This document shows positions 1-9,293 of a stretch of 64,000 nt of DNA, one piece after another. Numbering within the stretch: position 1 is the stretch's first letter; every line of letters begins with the position of its first letter. The stretch is from Parafrankia irregularis. Its GTDB lineage: Bacteria; Actinomycetota; Actinomycetes; Frankiales; Frankiaceae. Location of the stretch: assembly GCF_001536285.1 (NCBI RefSeq), contig NZ_FAOZ01000005.1:299813-363812 (forward strand). The letters run 5' to 3'. The notes beneath the pieces are model-generated. The model had not been told where the DNA came from and made no database searches. It saw nothing but the letters and a program-made list of their open reading frames with translations. Position numbers and translations under genes: made by a program.

Positions 1-119
1 GCAGCGGCGTCTTTGGTCAAGCCCGGGCCCGTGAACCCACCGTCGTGTTTGCCAAAGCCGACCCGCGGCGCCGGATGAGTACGCCGGATTCCGCTCCTGA
101 CGCTATGCGCCCGACTGCC

Positions 120-737
120 ATGGACTACCGGCTCACCTGGGTCGTCGACGCGGCGAACGTCATTGGCACACGACCAGACGGCTGGTGGCGGGATCGCGCC
201 GCCGCCGCCGGGCGACTACACAGGGACATTCTCACCCTGCTCAGCCGGCCGGATGGACTCCGCACTCCGGCGGATCGACCGTCACAGGTGCTTCTTGTTC
301 TCGAGGGAGCCGCCCGGGCCGGTGTACCGGCCGGGCCGACCATGGCTAAGTTCGCACCAACCGCGGCCGGTACGAGCGAAATCTCCGCCGGCGACCGGGA
401 AGACCGGACACCGGCAGCAGCACCGGAACTGAAGTCACCGTTACTGAGAATGAGCGTGGAACCCCCACGGCTCCTGGTGATCCATGCACCGGCCAGTGGG
501 GACGACACGATCGTGGAAGCGGTACGCACCACGTCACCACCGACTCTGGTCGTGACATCGGATCAGGCACTGCGAGATCGCGTTCGCGCGCTGGGCGCAC
601 GGGTGGTGGGCTCTGGCTGGCTCCGGGATGTCCTTGACGGGGTCAGTACACCTATATGCCGGAAATCACTATGCGGGGAATCACACCCACCCGGCACGGC
701 CCCGGGAGCCGACAAGTTCCGGCCACCGAACCAATAG
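120..737 (+). CDS. NYN/PIN-like domain protein, predicted RNA-binding
   Basis: About 205 aa. The opening strand LTWVVDAANVIGTRP followed by GWWRDRA is typical of the small NYN/PIN-like actinobacterial family: an early Asp and Asn form half of an acidic metal site. Near the C-terminus PPTLVVTSDQALRDRVRALG supplies the second Asp, followed by GARVVGSGWL. The fold is associated with RNA or nucleotide hydrolysis, but no substrate can be assigned here. The middle (about residues 75-120) is low-complexity. The frame also opens at GTG 45, ATG 75 and ATG 105; I prefer ATG 120 because the conserved strand begins four residues later, and no start has a good ribosome site. The last 30 residues look unconserved. 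No operon partner is visible. Confidence 0.6.
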   Translation: MDYRLTWVVDAANVIGTRPDGWWRDRAAAAGRLHRDILTLLSRPDGLRTPADRPSQVLLVLEGAARAGVPAGPTMAKFAPTAAGTSEISAGDREDRTPAAAPELKSPLLRMSVEPPRLLVIHAPASGDDTIVEAVRTTSPPTLVVTSDQALRDRVRALGARVVGSGWLRDVLDGVSTPICRKSLCGESHPPGTAPGADKFRPPNQ

Positions 738-1401
738 CCCTCGCGCCATCCGTGGATCGGCCCTGCTCCGCTCGGCTGTCAGGCACTCGGCTGTCAGGCA
801 CTCGGCCATCAGGCACTCGGCCCGCCGCCACCCACTCGTCAGGCTCTCACCCGTCAGGCATTCGGCCCGCCAGATGACGGCCCGTCGGGCGTTGCGACAC
901 CGCCGGCGGGACCGCGCTCCGTGGCCGACCGGCACGCCTGCCCACACGAGAGCCAGCGGGCCGCCTCAGCGGGTCAGACAAGCCTTCGAAAGGCGAGAGG
1001 GTAAATGAAACCCCGGATTCGCCGCGGCGCGGCACACAGACGCTCTGAGCCGCTCGCCCAGGCGCCCGACCCCTCGCCATCGGGCCGGGCCACATCCGGT
1101 ACGGGATCCCGAGGCCCCCAGCCGGCCCGAACACCGGCATGGGACCGACGGCCCGCCATCGCCACGGCGCCTGCGCGGGCACCCACCGGTTGCGTTCCCC
1201 GTGCACGAAGCCACTCACCACGAGGCCGCCGCCACGAAGCCACCCAGGATGGTGGGCCCGGTGCGGGAATCCCCGCCCGGCCGCCGCATCAGGCCAGGTG
1301 GTGCCAGTGCTGCGGCCGGCATCCGATGCGGGTCAGGCCCGCGCTGGACCGGCCGGACGGACGGGCCGGACCGAAACGGCCGGCCGAGTCGAAGCTGGAG
1401 A
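738..1401. other. Gene-free gap with tandem repeats
   Basis: No frame on either strand shows a recognisable protein. The left half holds a 15-bp tandem repeat (annotated separately); the rest is GC-rich sequence without a clear promoter or hairpin. It lies between the 3' ends of two converging genes. Confidence 0.6.
771..871. repeat. 15-bp tandem repeat, about 6 copies
   Basis: The unit CTCGGCTGTCAGGCA occurs exactly at 771-785 and 786-800, with one to several changes at 801-815, 816-830, 831-845 and 846-860, plus a partial copy to 871. Because 15 is a multiple of three, every frame gives a repeated pentapeptide, which makes spurious frames look protein-like. Confidence 0.85.
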
Positions 1402-2235
1402 TCAGGCTGAGACCGAAGCAGACGGTCGCCGTGGCCCCGGAGCGGCCAGTCGAGCCGAGTACCGGCCCGCCGCGGCCGTCACCTCCAGGGGAAGCCCGAA
1501 ACAGGCCGACAGATGCTCGGAGACCAGAACCTCGGCCGCCGGGCCGGCCGCGAGAACCTCGCCGCGGCGCAACAGCAGCGCGTGGGTGACCCCGACGGGG
1601 ATCTCCTCCACGTGATGGCTGACAAGGACCGTGACCGGAGCACCGGGATCGGCCGCGAAGCGGGTGAGCCGCCGCAGCAGCGCCTCCCGGGCACCGAGGT
1701 CGAGGCCGCTCGCCGGCTCGTCCAGCAGCAGCAGCTCGGGGTCGGTCATCAGCGCGCGGGCGATCTGGACGCGCTTACGCTCTCCCTCGGAGAGGGTGCC
1801 GAAGCTCCGCTCGGACAGGCTCCGGCAACCGAACTGGCTCAGCAGATCCGCCGCCCGCTTGAGGTCGACCTCGTCGTACTCCTCGCGGCCGCGCCCGAGC
1901 ACCGACCAGCCCGCGGTGACCACCGCGTCGAGCACCCGCTCGTGGTTCGGCGGCTTGTCGCTGAGAACCGGGCTGACCACCCCGACCCGGTAGCGAATGT
2001 CCTGCAGATTGACCCGGCCCATCCGCTCGCCGAGAAGATCAACCTCGCCGGCGGTCGGGAACAGCCGTGACGAGGCGATCTGAAGAAGCGTCGTCTTACC
2101 AGCGCCGTTCGGGCCGAGCAGCACCCAGCGCTCGCCCTGGTTCACCACCCAGTTCACGTTCCGCAACAGGTGTACCCCATCGCGCCTGACCGTGACGTTC
2201 TCTAGGCGCAGCACCGCTTCCGGCATGACGCTCAC
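1402..2235 (-). CDS. ABC transporter ATP-binding protein
   Basis: 277-aa ABC ATPase. Walker A is GPNGAGKTTLL near residue 42, the signature is LSEGERKR near 149, Walker B is LLLLDEP near 168, and the switch His lies in VLVSHHVEEIP. The layout resembles the stand-alone ModF/YlmA-like ATPases of actinobacteria, which are encoded without an adjacent permease; none is visible here, so the substrate is unknown. The start is taken as GTG 2235; ATG 2226 three codons later is equally possible. The 3' end converges on the repeat-containing gap. The C-terminal 30 residues are Ala/Pro-rich and unlikely to be structured. Confidence 0.88.
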   Translation of the reverse strand: MSVMPEAVLRLENVTVRRDGVHLLRNVNWVVNQGERWVLLGPNGAGKTTLLQIASSRLFPTAGEVDLLGERMGRVNLQDIRYRVGVVSPVLSDKPPNHERVLDAVVTAGWSVLGRGREEYDEVDLKRAADLLSQFGCRSLSERSFGTLSEGERKRVQIARALMTDPELLLLDEPASGLDLGAREALLRRLTRFAADPGAPVTVLVSHHVEEIPVGVTHALLLRRGEVLAAGPAAEVLVSEHLSACFGLPLEVTAAAGRYSARLAAPGPRRPSASVSA

Positions 2236-2325
2236 GTTACGCGAGGCGGCGTGGGATCCGACGGCCCGGCCGCGAGAAAGCCCGCCTGCGCCCTCTCGAT
2301 GGCCGGCCGCCGAAGGCCCGGACGA

Positions 2326-5300
2326 TCAGAGGTCGTCCGGATCGATCTCCGCCCACACCAGCTTGCCTTCGGGCAAGGGGCGCGTACCCCAGCGCATGGC
2401 GAGCCGCCCGACCAGGTCGAGCCCGCGGCCCGCCTCGTCGTCCGGGCTGGCGTGCCGCCGGCGCGGCATCCGTCCGCCGGCGTCGGTGACCTCGATCAGC
2501 AACCGCCGAGAGCTCCCGCCACCAGCGCCCGCGGCCCCGCCCGCGATCCCCATCCGCCGGACCCGCGCCGAAAGCGGCGACCGGCCGTGCACCAGCGCGT
2601 TGCCGACGAGCTCGGACAGCACGAGCACGACGGTGTCGATCACCGCGGGCGCGACCAGGGCGTTCTCCATGGCGACCCGGACGTGTGCCCGAACCTGGCT
2701 GAGACCGCCGGCCGGATCGACGGTGACGTCCAGTGGATCCACCGCCGGGCCCGCCTCGGGCAGCCTGGCCAACAGCAGGGCCACATCGTCACCCGGCCCC
2801 GACGCTGACGCCGGTGCGGGCGCCGGGCCCGAACCCGGGCCCGAACCCGGGCCGTCCGGACGAGCATCGCCCGCCCGCGACCCGGCCGCGCAGGCGGCCC
2901 GGGCAAGCAGGTCGAGCCGGCCGTCCCAGTCCTCGGCCGGGCGGGCGAGCACGGCGGCCAGGTTCGACACGCCCGCGTCGATGTCGGTGGACCGCCCCCG
3001 GACCAGCCCGTCGGTGAACAGGGCGAGCAGCGCCCCGGGACCCAGCTGCACGGTGTATTCGGTCATCGCGTCGCGGGCCAGCCCGAGCGGCGTAGCGACC
3101 GCCATGTACAGGCGCGACACCAGCCCGTTCGGAGCGACCACCAGCGGCGGCGGATGGCCCGCGCTGGCCAGGGTGAGCTGACCGGTCTCGATCTCGAGCA
3201 CGGCGTAGATGCAGGTGGCGATCAGATCCTCGCCGAGGTCGGCGACGAGCCGGTCGAGCTGGGTGAGGACCTCCACGGGCGGCAGGTCCAGCCGGGCGCA
3301 GGTGCGCACCGCGCTGCGAAGCTGCCCCATCAGCGCCGCGGCGCGCAGGCCGCGGCCCATGACGTCCCCGATGACCAGGGCCACCCGGCCGGCGCCCAGG
3401 TCGATGGCGTCGAACCAGTCACCGCCGACCTCGTCCGCATCCCCGGCGGGGACATACCGGGCCGCCAGCTCCAGGCCGGCCACGACGGGCATCCGCGGCA
3501 GCAGGGCGGTCTGGAGCGCACGGGCCTCGCCACCGGCCCGGCCACCGGCCTGGGCGCGCTCCAGCGCCGGCGCGGTGTGGGCCGCGATCTCGGTGAGGAA
3601 CGTCAGGTCGTCCTTGGTGAACGCGGCCCGCTCACCGGCCGCGATCATCACCATGACCCCGGCGGGACGTCCACGCCGCATGATCGGGATCGCGGCGGCG
3701 CTGTGGCCCTCGGCGTCGCGTACCCAGCGGGCCAGGTCCGGGGCCAGAGCTCCGTCCAGGAAGGGCGCCAGGCCCGTGGACGTCGGATCGCCGGGCAGCG
3801 CCGTGCCCTCCCCCAGGGACAACAGGACGGGCACGGTCCGGCCAGGCGAACCGTCGCCGTCATCGTCGCCGTCGGCGGCAGCGGCCAGGGGGCCGGTCGC
3901 GGGCAGCACGAGCGCGGGTCCACCGGGCAGCGGCGCGGCGGTCAGGCCGTTCCTGACCGCCGCGGCCACCGGGCGCACACCCGCGGCCGCGTCCGCCGCT
4001 TCCAGATCGTCCACCGTGGGGTTCAGGTAGATCAGGCAGACGTCGGCGATCTCGCCGACCACGACCGAGGCCAGCGCGGCCAGCGCCCGGTCGGCGTCCG
4101 CGGCCGCGGCCACCGCGGTGCTGGCCTGCGCGAGCACCTCGAGCCGCCGCAGCGCCCCGTCGGCGACCGCCTGATGGGCCTCGGCGGCCAGCCGCGCCGC
4201 GGCGAGCTCCGCCTCGGCCTCCTCACGGGCGACCCGCCGCCCGGCCGCCTCGGTGGCGAGCCGCTCGAACAGGGTCGCGCGCTCCAGCGCCTGCGCGGTC
4301 TGTTCAGCCAGCGTCAGCAGAAAGTCCTGGTCGTCGCCGCCGAACTCGCGTGCGTCGGGAAACCCCAGATGCAGCACGCCGAACGGCGCGTCCGTAGTCA
4401 CCAGCGGCAGCAGGGCCCAGCTGTGCTCCGGGCCGGACTCGACCGCGCCGAGCAGCTCCGCGACAGGCCAGCGCGCGCTCAGCTCGTCCCGGCTGCCCAG
4501 GAAGATCGGCCGCCGGCCGCGGACCACCTCGGCCAGTGGATGGATCGCGCCGAGCGAGACCTCCGACCAGTGCGCGGCGTACTCCGCCGAGGCGCCGACC
4601 AGGGCGTCGAACCGGAGCCGGTCGTCGGCGGAGTCGATCAGGGCGACCCCTCGGCTGATGGCACGCGCGGCGCGACCGCCGTGTTCGACCACGGCGGCTA
4701 CCACGTCGTCGACCGTCACCGCCCGGCCGAGCGCCGTGGTGAGGCGGCGGGACTGTTCCCGGCGCCACGCCGCCTCGTCCGCGGCCGCGGCGACCGACGC
4801 CCGCGTCACCGCGGCAGACCGGGCCTCGGTGACGTCCGTGAGCACGCCGACCCACTCGACGTGCTGGCCCTGCTGGCCGTCCACCGCCGTCGGAAGCAGC
4901 CGCGCGGTGATCTTCCGGGGGGCGCCGAGGACGTCCTGGATGGTGAACTCGCCGTCGAACGGCTCCCGGCGCTCCACCGCGGCGCGCCAGGCCCGGCGGA
5001 CCCGGTCCCGGTCGTCCGGGTGCAGCGCGTCGAGCCAGCCGAAGCCGGCGGTCTGGGCGCCCGACTGGCCGGTCATGGCACGCCAGCGGGGCAGATCCGT
5101 GTCCAGCGCGCCGTCCGGGCCGCCGTGGAAGACATCGGCGGCGGTGGCCTCCGCCAGCGCGCGCTCACGGGCCACGGACCGGCCGAGGTCGGCCTGGGCG
5201 GCTTTCGCACGGGTCGCGTCGATCGCGACCAGGACCGCTCCCGCGGGCGCGCCGAGCCGGTCCGTGGCCGGGTACCAGCTGGCCAGCCAGGTCTGGTTCG

Positions 5301-6516
5301 GCCCCGAGCCGCCCGTGGCGACCCCGATCTCAAGATCGGTGACCGGTTCACCGGTCCGCAGGACCCGCCCCAGCAGGACGTCCATCTCCTGGCCGATGTC
5401 GCCGAGCAGCTCCGGCATCGTGCGGCCGAGATGCTCGGCGGCGGAACGGCCGTTGAGGCTGGCCAGCACCTCGTTGACCCGGACATACCGGCCGGAGGTG
5501 TCGTAGAGGGCGAGCCCGACGGGCGCCCGGTCGAACAGCGCCTCGCGCAGGGCCTGGCCGACGAGATCGGTGGGCAGCGGCGGTGACGAGCCCGGCTCGG
5601 TGCCGGCGCCGGCGCCGGTCGCGGACAGGGCCGGGACCGCGCTGCCCGGACCCACGGAACCACCGGAACCACCGAATCCACCGGGACCGCCGCCCGCGCC
5701 ACCTGCCGCCGCGCTGTTTTCGAGGGCCGGACCGCGCCAGGACGTACCGAAATCAGACGGTGGCGCCACACCCGTGCCGGGTGGAGGCGTCAACGGGAAG
5801 CCGGGGATGCCGGCGAAGCCCGACCCGGGCTCCCCCGCGAGAAGGCCTCCGTCCGTGCCAGGGCCGGCGGCCGATGCCCCGAACGCTCCCGGCCCAGGCG
5901 TCCCCGGCCCCGGCCCAGGCCCCGGCCCAGGCGTGGCGGTCGGCGGCGGCGTGGCGGTCGGCGGCGGCATCGACGACGCTGCCGGCTGCGGGACGGGCGG
6001 CTGCGGATCTGACAGAGGAGGAACCGACTGCGGCAGGCCGGACAGCGGCGGTCCTGACAGCGGCGCGGCCGGTGGCGCGCTGGTCGGCGGCGGCACAGTC
6101 GGCGGCGGCGGGATCGTAGGCGGCGGCGCTGTGGGCGGCGGTACCGGCGGCCGTGCGGGCACTGGCAGCGGGAAGCCCGCCGATGACAGCGGCCCGTGGG
6201 TCTCGCTGTCGTCATCCCCCACGAGGGGCTCCCAGCCGGACGGGGTCCGCTGCTGGCCGACGGCGGCCCGCGCACCGGTGACGTCCGGGTAGGACGACCA
6301 GCCGTTCTCGCTGCTCTGGTCGTTCCAGCCGTCCAGAGCCCGGCCGAAGTCGTCCCAGCCGACGACGGGTGATCCCACCCGCTCCCCGCCCGGCTGGCCC
6401 GGAACCGGACCCGGGCCAGCCGATCCAGCGGGTTCGTCACCGACGGCGTCACGGCCGCCCGTCTCAGGGCCGTCGGACGGCCGGCCTGTTGGCTGGGCAG
6501 GGTACGGCGTGGTCAT
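2326..6516 (-). CDS. PAS-PAS-GAF-GAF-SpoIIE phosphatase-HATPase sensor protein
   Basis: 1396 aa, soluble. Residues 1-315 are low-complexity, very rich in Pro and Gly. A PAS domain follows near 325-430 (ALFDRAPVGLALYD), a second PAS/PAC near 460-560, a GAF near 575-755, an Ala/Glu-rich helical linker, and a second GAF near 780-985. A SpoIIE/PP2C phosphatase spans 995-1215, with the metal motifs GGDWFD, IGDVMGRG, ASAGHPPP and FTDGLVRGR all intact. An anti-sigma-type HATPase (N-box ELVGNALVHG, then GRGLDLVGRL) ends the protein. Such proteins dephosphorylate anti-anti-sigma factors or phosphorylate them through the kinase-like domain; no partner is nearby. The start ATG overlaps the upstream acetyltransferase stop by 4 bp (ATGA), implying translational coupling. 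Confidence 0.92.
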   Translation of the reverse strand: MTTPYPAQPTGRPSDGPETGGRDAVGDEPAGSAGPGPVPGQPGGERVGSPVVGWDDFGRALDGWNDQSSENGWSSYPDVTGARAAVGQQRTPSGWEPLVGDDDSETHGPLSSAGFPLPVPARPPVPPPTAPPPTIPPPPTVPPPTSAPPAAPLSGPPLSGLPQSVPPLSDPQPPVPQPAASSMPPPTATPPPTATPGPGPGPGPGTPGPGAFGASAAGPGTDGGLLAGEPGSGFAGIPGFPLTPPPGTGVAPPSDFGTSWRGPALENSAAAGGAGGGPGGFGGSGGSVGPGSAVPALSATGAGAGTEPGSSPPLPTDLVGQALREALFDRAPVGLALYDTSGRYVRVNEVLASLNGRSAAEHLGRTMPELLGDIGQEMDVLLGRVLRTGEPVTDLEIGVATGGSGPNQTWLASWYPATDRLGAPAGAVLVAIDATRAKAAQADLGRSVARERALAEATAADVFHGGPDGALDTDLPRWRAMTGQSGAQTAGFGWLDALHPDDRDRVRRAWRAAVERREPFDGEFTIQDVLGAPRKITARLLPTAVDGQQGQHVEWVGVLTDVTEARSAAVTRASVAAAADEAAWRREQSRRLTTALGRAVTVDDVVAAVVEHGGRAARAISRGVALIDSADDRLRFDALVGASAEYAAHWSEVSLGAIHPLAEVVRGRRPIFLGSRDELSARWPVAELLGAVESGPEHSWALLPLVTTDAPFGVLHLGFPDAREFGGDDQDFLLTLAEQTAQALERATLFERLATEAAGRRVAREEAEAELAAARLAAEAHQAVADGALRRLEVLAQASTAVAAAADADRALAALASVVVGEIADVCLIYLNPTVDDLEAADAAAGVRPVAAAVRNGLTAAPLPGGPALVLPATGPLAAAADGDDDGDGSPGRTVPVLLSLGEGTALPGDPTSTGLAPFLDGALAPDLARWVRDAEGHSAAAIPIMRRGRPAGVMVMIAAGERAAFTKDDLTFLTEIAAHTAPALERAQAGGRAGGEARALQTALLPRMPVVAGLELAARYVPAGDADEVGGDWFDAIDLGAGRVALVIGDVMGRGLRAAALMGQLRSAVRTCARLDLPPVEVLTQLDRLVADLGEDLIATCIYAVLEIETGQLTLASAGHPPPLVVAPNGLVSRLYMAVATPLGLARDAMTEYTVQLGPGALLALFTDGLVRGRSTDIDAGVSNLAAVLARPAEDWDGRLDLLARAACAAGSRAGDARPDGPGSGPGSGPAPAPASASGPGDDVALLLARLPEAGPAVDPLDVTVDPAGGLSQVRAHVRVAMENALVAPAVIDTVVLVLSELVGNALVHGRSPLSARVRRMGIAGGAAGAGGGSSRRLLIEVTDAGGRMPRRRHASPDDEAGRGLDLVGRLAMRWGTRPLPEGKLVWAEIDPDDL

Positions 6517-9293
6517 GGCAGACGATTGTGGACGGTGGGGACACGTTGTGCCGAACCGGGCTGTGTGTCGGCCTCCGCGACACGCGCCGTGGCACCCGCC
6601 GCGGAACCCGCCGGCTCGCCCTGGGAACCCGCCCGCCAGAAGCGACGCGGGCCCGCGTCGGCACGCGGGATCGGCGGGGCGAGAACGACCTCCGCGGAGA
6701 GCACGCTGACCCCGTCCGCCGAGACGATCACGGGCTCCAGGGCCAGGCGCCGCACCGCGCCGGTCTCGTCCACCAGGCGCGCCAGCCGCAGCAGCAGGTC
6801 CTCCAGCGCGGCGACGTCGACGGGGGCGGCGCCGCGGTAGCCGAAGAGCAACGGTGCCGCCTTCACGGACCGGACCAGCCGCGCGGCGTCGGCGTCGGCC
6901 AGCGGGAGGATGTGGTGCACCCGGTCGCCGAGCAGCTCCGTCGCCGCGCCCGCCAGCCCGAAGGACACCAACGGACCGAAGCGGGGGTTCTCCTCGGCGC
7001 CGAGGACCACCGCCACCCCGGTCGGCACCATCCGCTGCACGACGATCGGGCCGTCCGGCCCGACGCGCTCCACCAGTGACCGCCAGGCCGTCCGCAGCAC
7101 CGCCGGGTCCGCCAGGTCGAGGCGCTGCCCACCCAGCTCCGGCCGGTGCCGATAGCGGCTCGCGCGGGCCTTGAGCGCCACCGGCCAGCCGAACAGCTCG
7201 GCCGCCTCCACCGCCTCGTCCGCGTTCCGGACGACCTGGCTGGGAACGACGTCGATGCCGTAGCAGTCGAGGAGCTCACTCGCGGCGCCGGCGGTGAGCC
7301 GGCCGGTCACACCGTCGGTCAGTCGCCGGGCCTCGTCGCGCCGAACCGGCGTGGTGGGGATGGTCCCCGCTGGCAGGGCACGCCAGTCGGCGTAGGCGAC
7401 CGCTCCGCGCAACGCTCCGACCGCGGCCTCGGGCGAGAAGTAGACCGGGAGCCCGGACAGCTCCGGTGGCACCCGCGTGCCCCGGACGGTGGCGAGGACG
7501 GGCACGCTGACGGCCCTCGCCGCGGCGGCGGCACCGAGAGCCGCCGGAGCCGGGTCCGGGTCCGGGTTCAGGTCCGAGTTCGGGCCCGGCAGCGACGTGG
7601 GCAGCCGGACCGCGACGGTGATCAGCGCATCCGTCCGGGAGGCGGCGGAGACCAGCGCGGCCCGGAAGGCCTCGGTGCTGCTGCCGGCCGGCAGCAGCAC
7701 CTCCTCGACCGCGAGCCCCGCCGCGTCCGCCGCCCGGGCGGTGAACCGGACCAGAGCCCGTGAGTCACCGACGACCGCCACCCGGTTGCCCGCCGGCAGC
7801 GGGCAGGTGGCGAGCAGCAGCGCGACGTCCAGCCCCTGGGAGACCCGGTCGACGCCGATCACCCCGGCCTGGCGCAGCAGCGCCTCGTCCAACGGTGTCC
7901 GTTCGGAGAGGACGACGACCACCGGGGTGTCACGGCCCAGCCAGCGGGCCAGCCGGGCGAACTTGCGCGGGTTGCCGAAGGTCTCCAGATGCATGAGGGC
8001 GACACCGGTCGACGTGTCCGCCTTCCAGAACTGGAGCAGGTCGTTACCGCTGACGTCGGCGCGGTCACCCGCCGAGACGAAGACCGAGAAGCCCAGCCCG
8101 CGCGCGGCCGCCGCCTCCAGCAGCGCGCCACCGAGCGGGCCGGACTGGGAGTAGCAGCCGATGCGTCCGGGGGCGGGCAGTTGGTTCACCAGCGAGGCGT
8201 TCAGGCCGGCGGCGACGTTCTGCAGGCCCAGGCTCGCCGGGCCGACCACCCGCATGCCGCGGGCGCGGGCGTCGGAGGCGAGCCGGGCGTCGGCCTCGTC
8301 ATCGCGCTGGTCGGTCATGACCACAAGGCCGCGCACACCGTGGCGGCCGCAGGAGGCGACCACGCCGGGGATCTCGCCCGGCGGCACGCACAGCACCGCC
8401 AGATCGACCGGTGGCGGCGTGTCCTCGACCGACGCGTACGCCCGCACCGAGGCGACGGCGCCGCCGGTGGCCGCCGCCACGGGGTTCACCGGGTAGACCG
8501 GGCCGTCGAACCCGCCCGCCAGCAGGTTGCGCAGGACGATGTTGCCGAGCGATTCCCGGTCGCGGCCGGCTCCGATCACCGCCACCGCCCGTGGGTGCAG
8601 CAGCCGGTGCACGGACGCGGCCTCGGCCCGGTGCTCCCTGGCTCGCATCACATCGACGGAGCGGGTGGTGGGCGCGATGTCGAACGACAGGTGGGCGGCC
8701 CCGGACTCCCAGGCGCGCGACACCGTGTAGCCGGCGTCCAGGAAAACCCTGATCATCTGCTGGTTCTCGCTGAGCACGTCGGCGTCGAAGCGCCGCACCC
8801 CCCGCTCGGCCGCGGCGGCGGCCAGGTGCTCGAGCAGCACGGAGCCGATCCCGCGGCCCTGCTGGGCGTCCTCGACCAGGAACGCGACCTCCGCCTCGGG
8901 GGTGGGCCCGGCGTCCGGTGACTGCCCGCGCTCCCAGTGCGCGAGCCCGACGAGCTCACCACCGATCAGTGCCACCAGCGCGCCGCGGACCCGCTGGTCG
9001 ACGTTGGTCGTCCGGGCGATGTCGGCGTCGCTGAGGCCGCGGCGGACGTTGAAGTACCGGAAGTAGATCGTCCGGGTCGACAGCCGGGACCAGAACGGCC
9101 GCAGCAGCTCCCCGTCCGCCGGCCGGATCGGACGGATGTGCGCCGTGCCACCGTCCGAGAGGATGACGTCGGCCTCCCAGTGGGCCGGATAGTCGTGCGA
9201 CTGCGACTGCGACTGCGACTGCGGTGCTGGCTGCGGCTGCGGCTGCGGTGATGGCTGCGGTGGCGGCCCCGCGGCGGGCGGCGCGGCGCTCAA
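6513..9293 (-). CDS. GNAT acetyltransferase fused to NDP-forming acyl-CoA synthetase-like module (Pat-type)
   Basis: About 926 aa. A Pro/Gln/Ser linker (residues 1-35) precedes a GNAT domain (about 45-205) with the acetyl-CoA loop QGRGIGSVLLE. Next come a CoA-binding Rossmann domain (AVAVIGAGRDRESLGN), succinyl-CoA-ligase-like domains (YSQSGPLGGALLEAAA; ADVSGNDLLQFW) and an ATP-grasp domain (LLDCYGIDVVPSQ; VALKARASRYRHRPELGG). N-terminal GNAT followed by the NDP-forming module is the order described for Streptomyces lividans Pat, which acetylates acetoacetyl-CoA synthetase; most bacterial Pat proteins have the reverse order. No ATG lies between the acuC stop and the GNAT fold. TTG 9293 overlaps that stop (TTGA) and is the best start, though it lacks a strong ribosome site. 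Protein lysine acetylation is inferred from family and context. Confidence 0.85.
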   Translation of the reverse strand: MSAAPPAAGPPPQPSPQPQPQPAPQSQSQSQSHDYPAHWEADVILSDGGTAHIRPIRPADGELLRPFWSRLSTRTIYFRYFNVRRGLSDADIARTTNVDQRVRGALVALIGGELVGLAHWERGQSPDAGPTPEAEVAFLVEDAQQGRGIGSVLLEHLAAAAAERGVRRFDADVLSENQQMIRVFLDAGYTVSRAWESGAAHLSFDIAPTTRSVDVMRAREHRAEAASVHRLLHPRAVAVIGAGRDRESLGNIVLRNLLAGGFDGPVYPVNPVAAATGGAVASVRAYASVEDTPPPVDLAVLCVPPGEIPGVVASCGRHGVRGLVVMTDQRDDEADARLASDARARGMRVVGPASLGLQNVAAGLNASLVNQLPAPGRIGCYSQSGPLGGALLEAAAARGLGFSVFVSAGDRADVSGNDLLQFWKADTSTGVALMHLETFGNPRKFARLARWLGRDTPVVVVLSERTPLDEALLRQAGVIGVDRVSQGLDVALLLATCPLPAGNRVAVVGDSRALVRFTARAADAAGLAVEEVLLPAGSSTEAFRAALVSAASRTDALITVAVRLPTSLPGPNSDLNPDPDPAPAALGAAAAARAVSVPVLATVRGTRVPPELSGLPVYFSPEAAVGALRGAVAYADWRALPAGTIPTTPVRRDEARRLTDGVTGRLTAGAASELLDCYGIDVVPSQVVRNADEAVEAAELFGWPVALKARASRYRHRPELGGQRLDLADPAVLRTAWRSLVERVGPDGPIVVQRMVPTGVAVVLGAEENPRFGPLVSFGLAGAATELLGDRVHHILPLADADAARLVRSVKAAPLLFGYRGAAPVDVAALEDLLLRLARLVDETGAVRRLALEPVIVSADGVSVLSAEVVLAPPIPRADAGPRRFWRAGSQGEPAGSAAGATARVAEADTQPGSAQRVPTVHNRLP
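9196..9260. repeat. Simple repeat encoding the Gln/Ser/Pro linker
   Basis: Runs of the 6-bp unit GACTGC and then GGCTGC inside the start of the acetyltransferase gene encode (QS)n and (PQ)n. Such tracts are prone to slippage, and the linker length is likely to vary between strains. Confidence 0.75.

Noticed and set aside
681-947. Minus-strand frame with A-E-C-L-T pentapeptides
   Set aside because: The 15-bp DNA repeat makes pentapeptide patterns in every frame; there is no ribosome site and no similarity outside the repeat.
3154-5586. Long plus-strand frame of about 800 codons opposite the SpoIIE gene
   Set aside because: It is the antisense shadow of a clearly conserved multi-domain gene and reads as Arg/Gly/Gln-rich nonsense.
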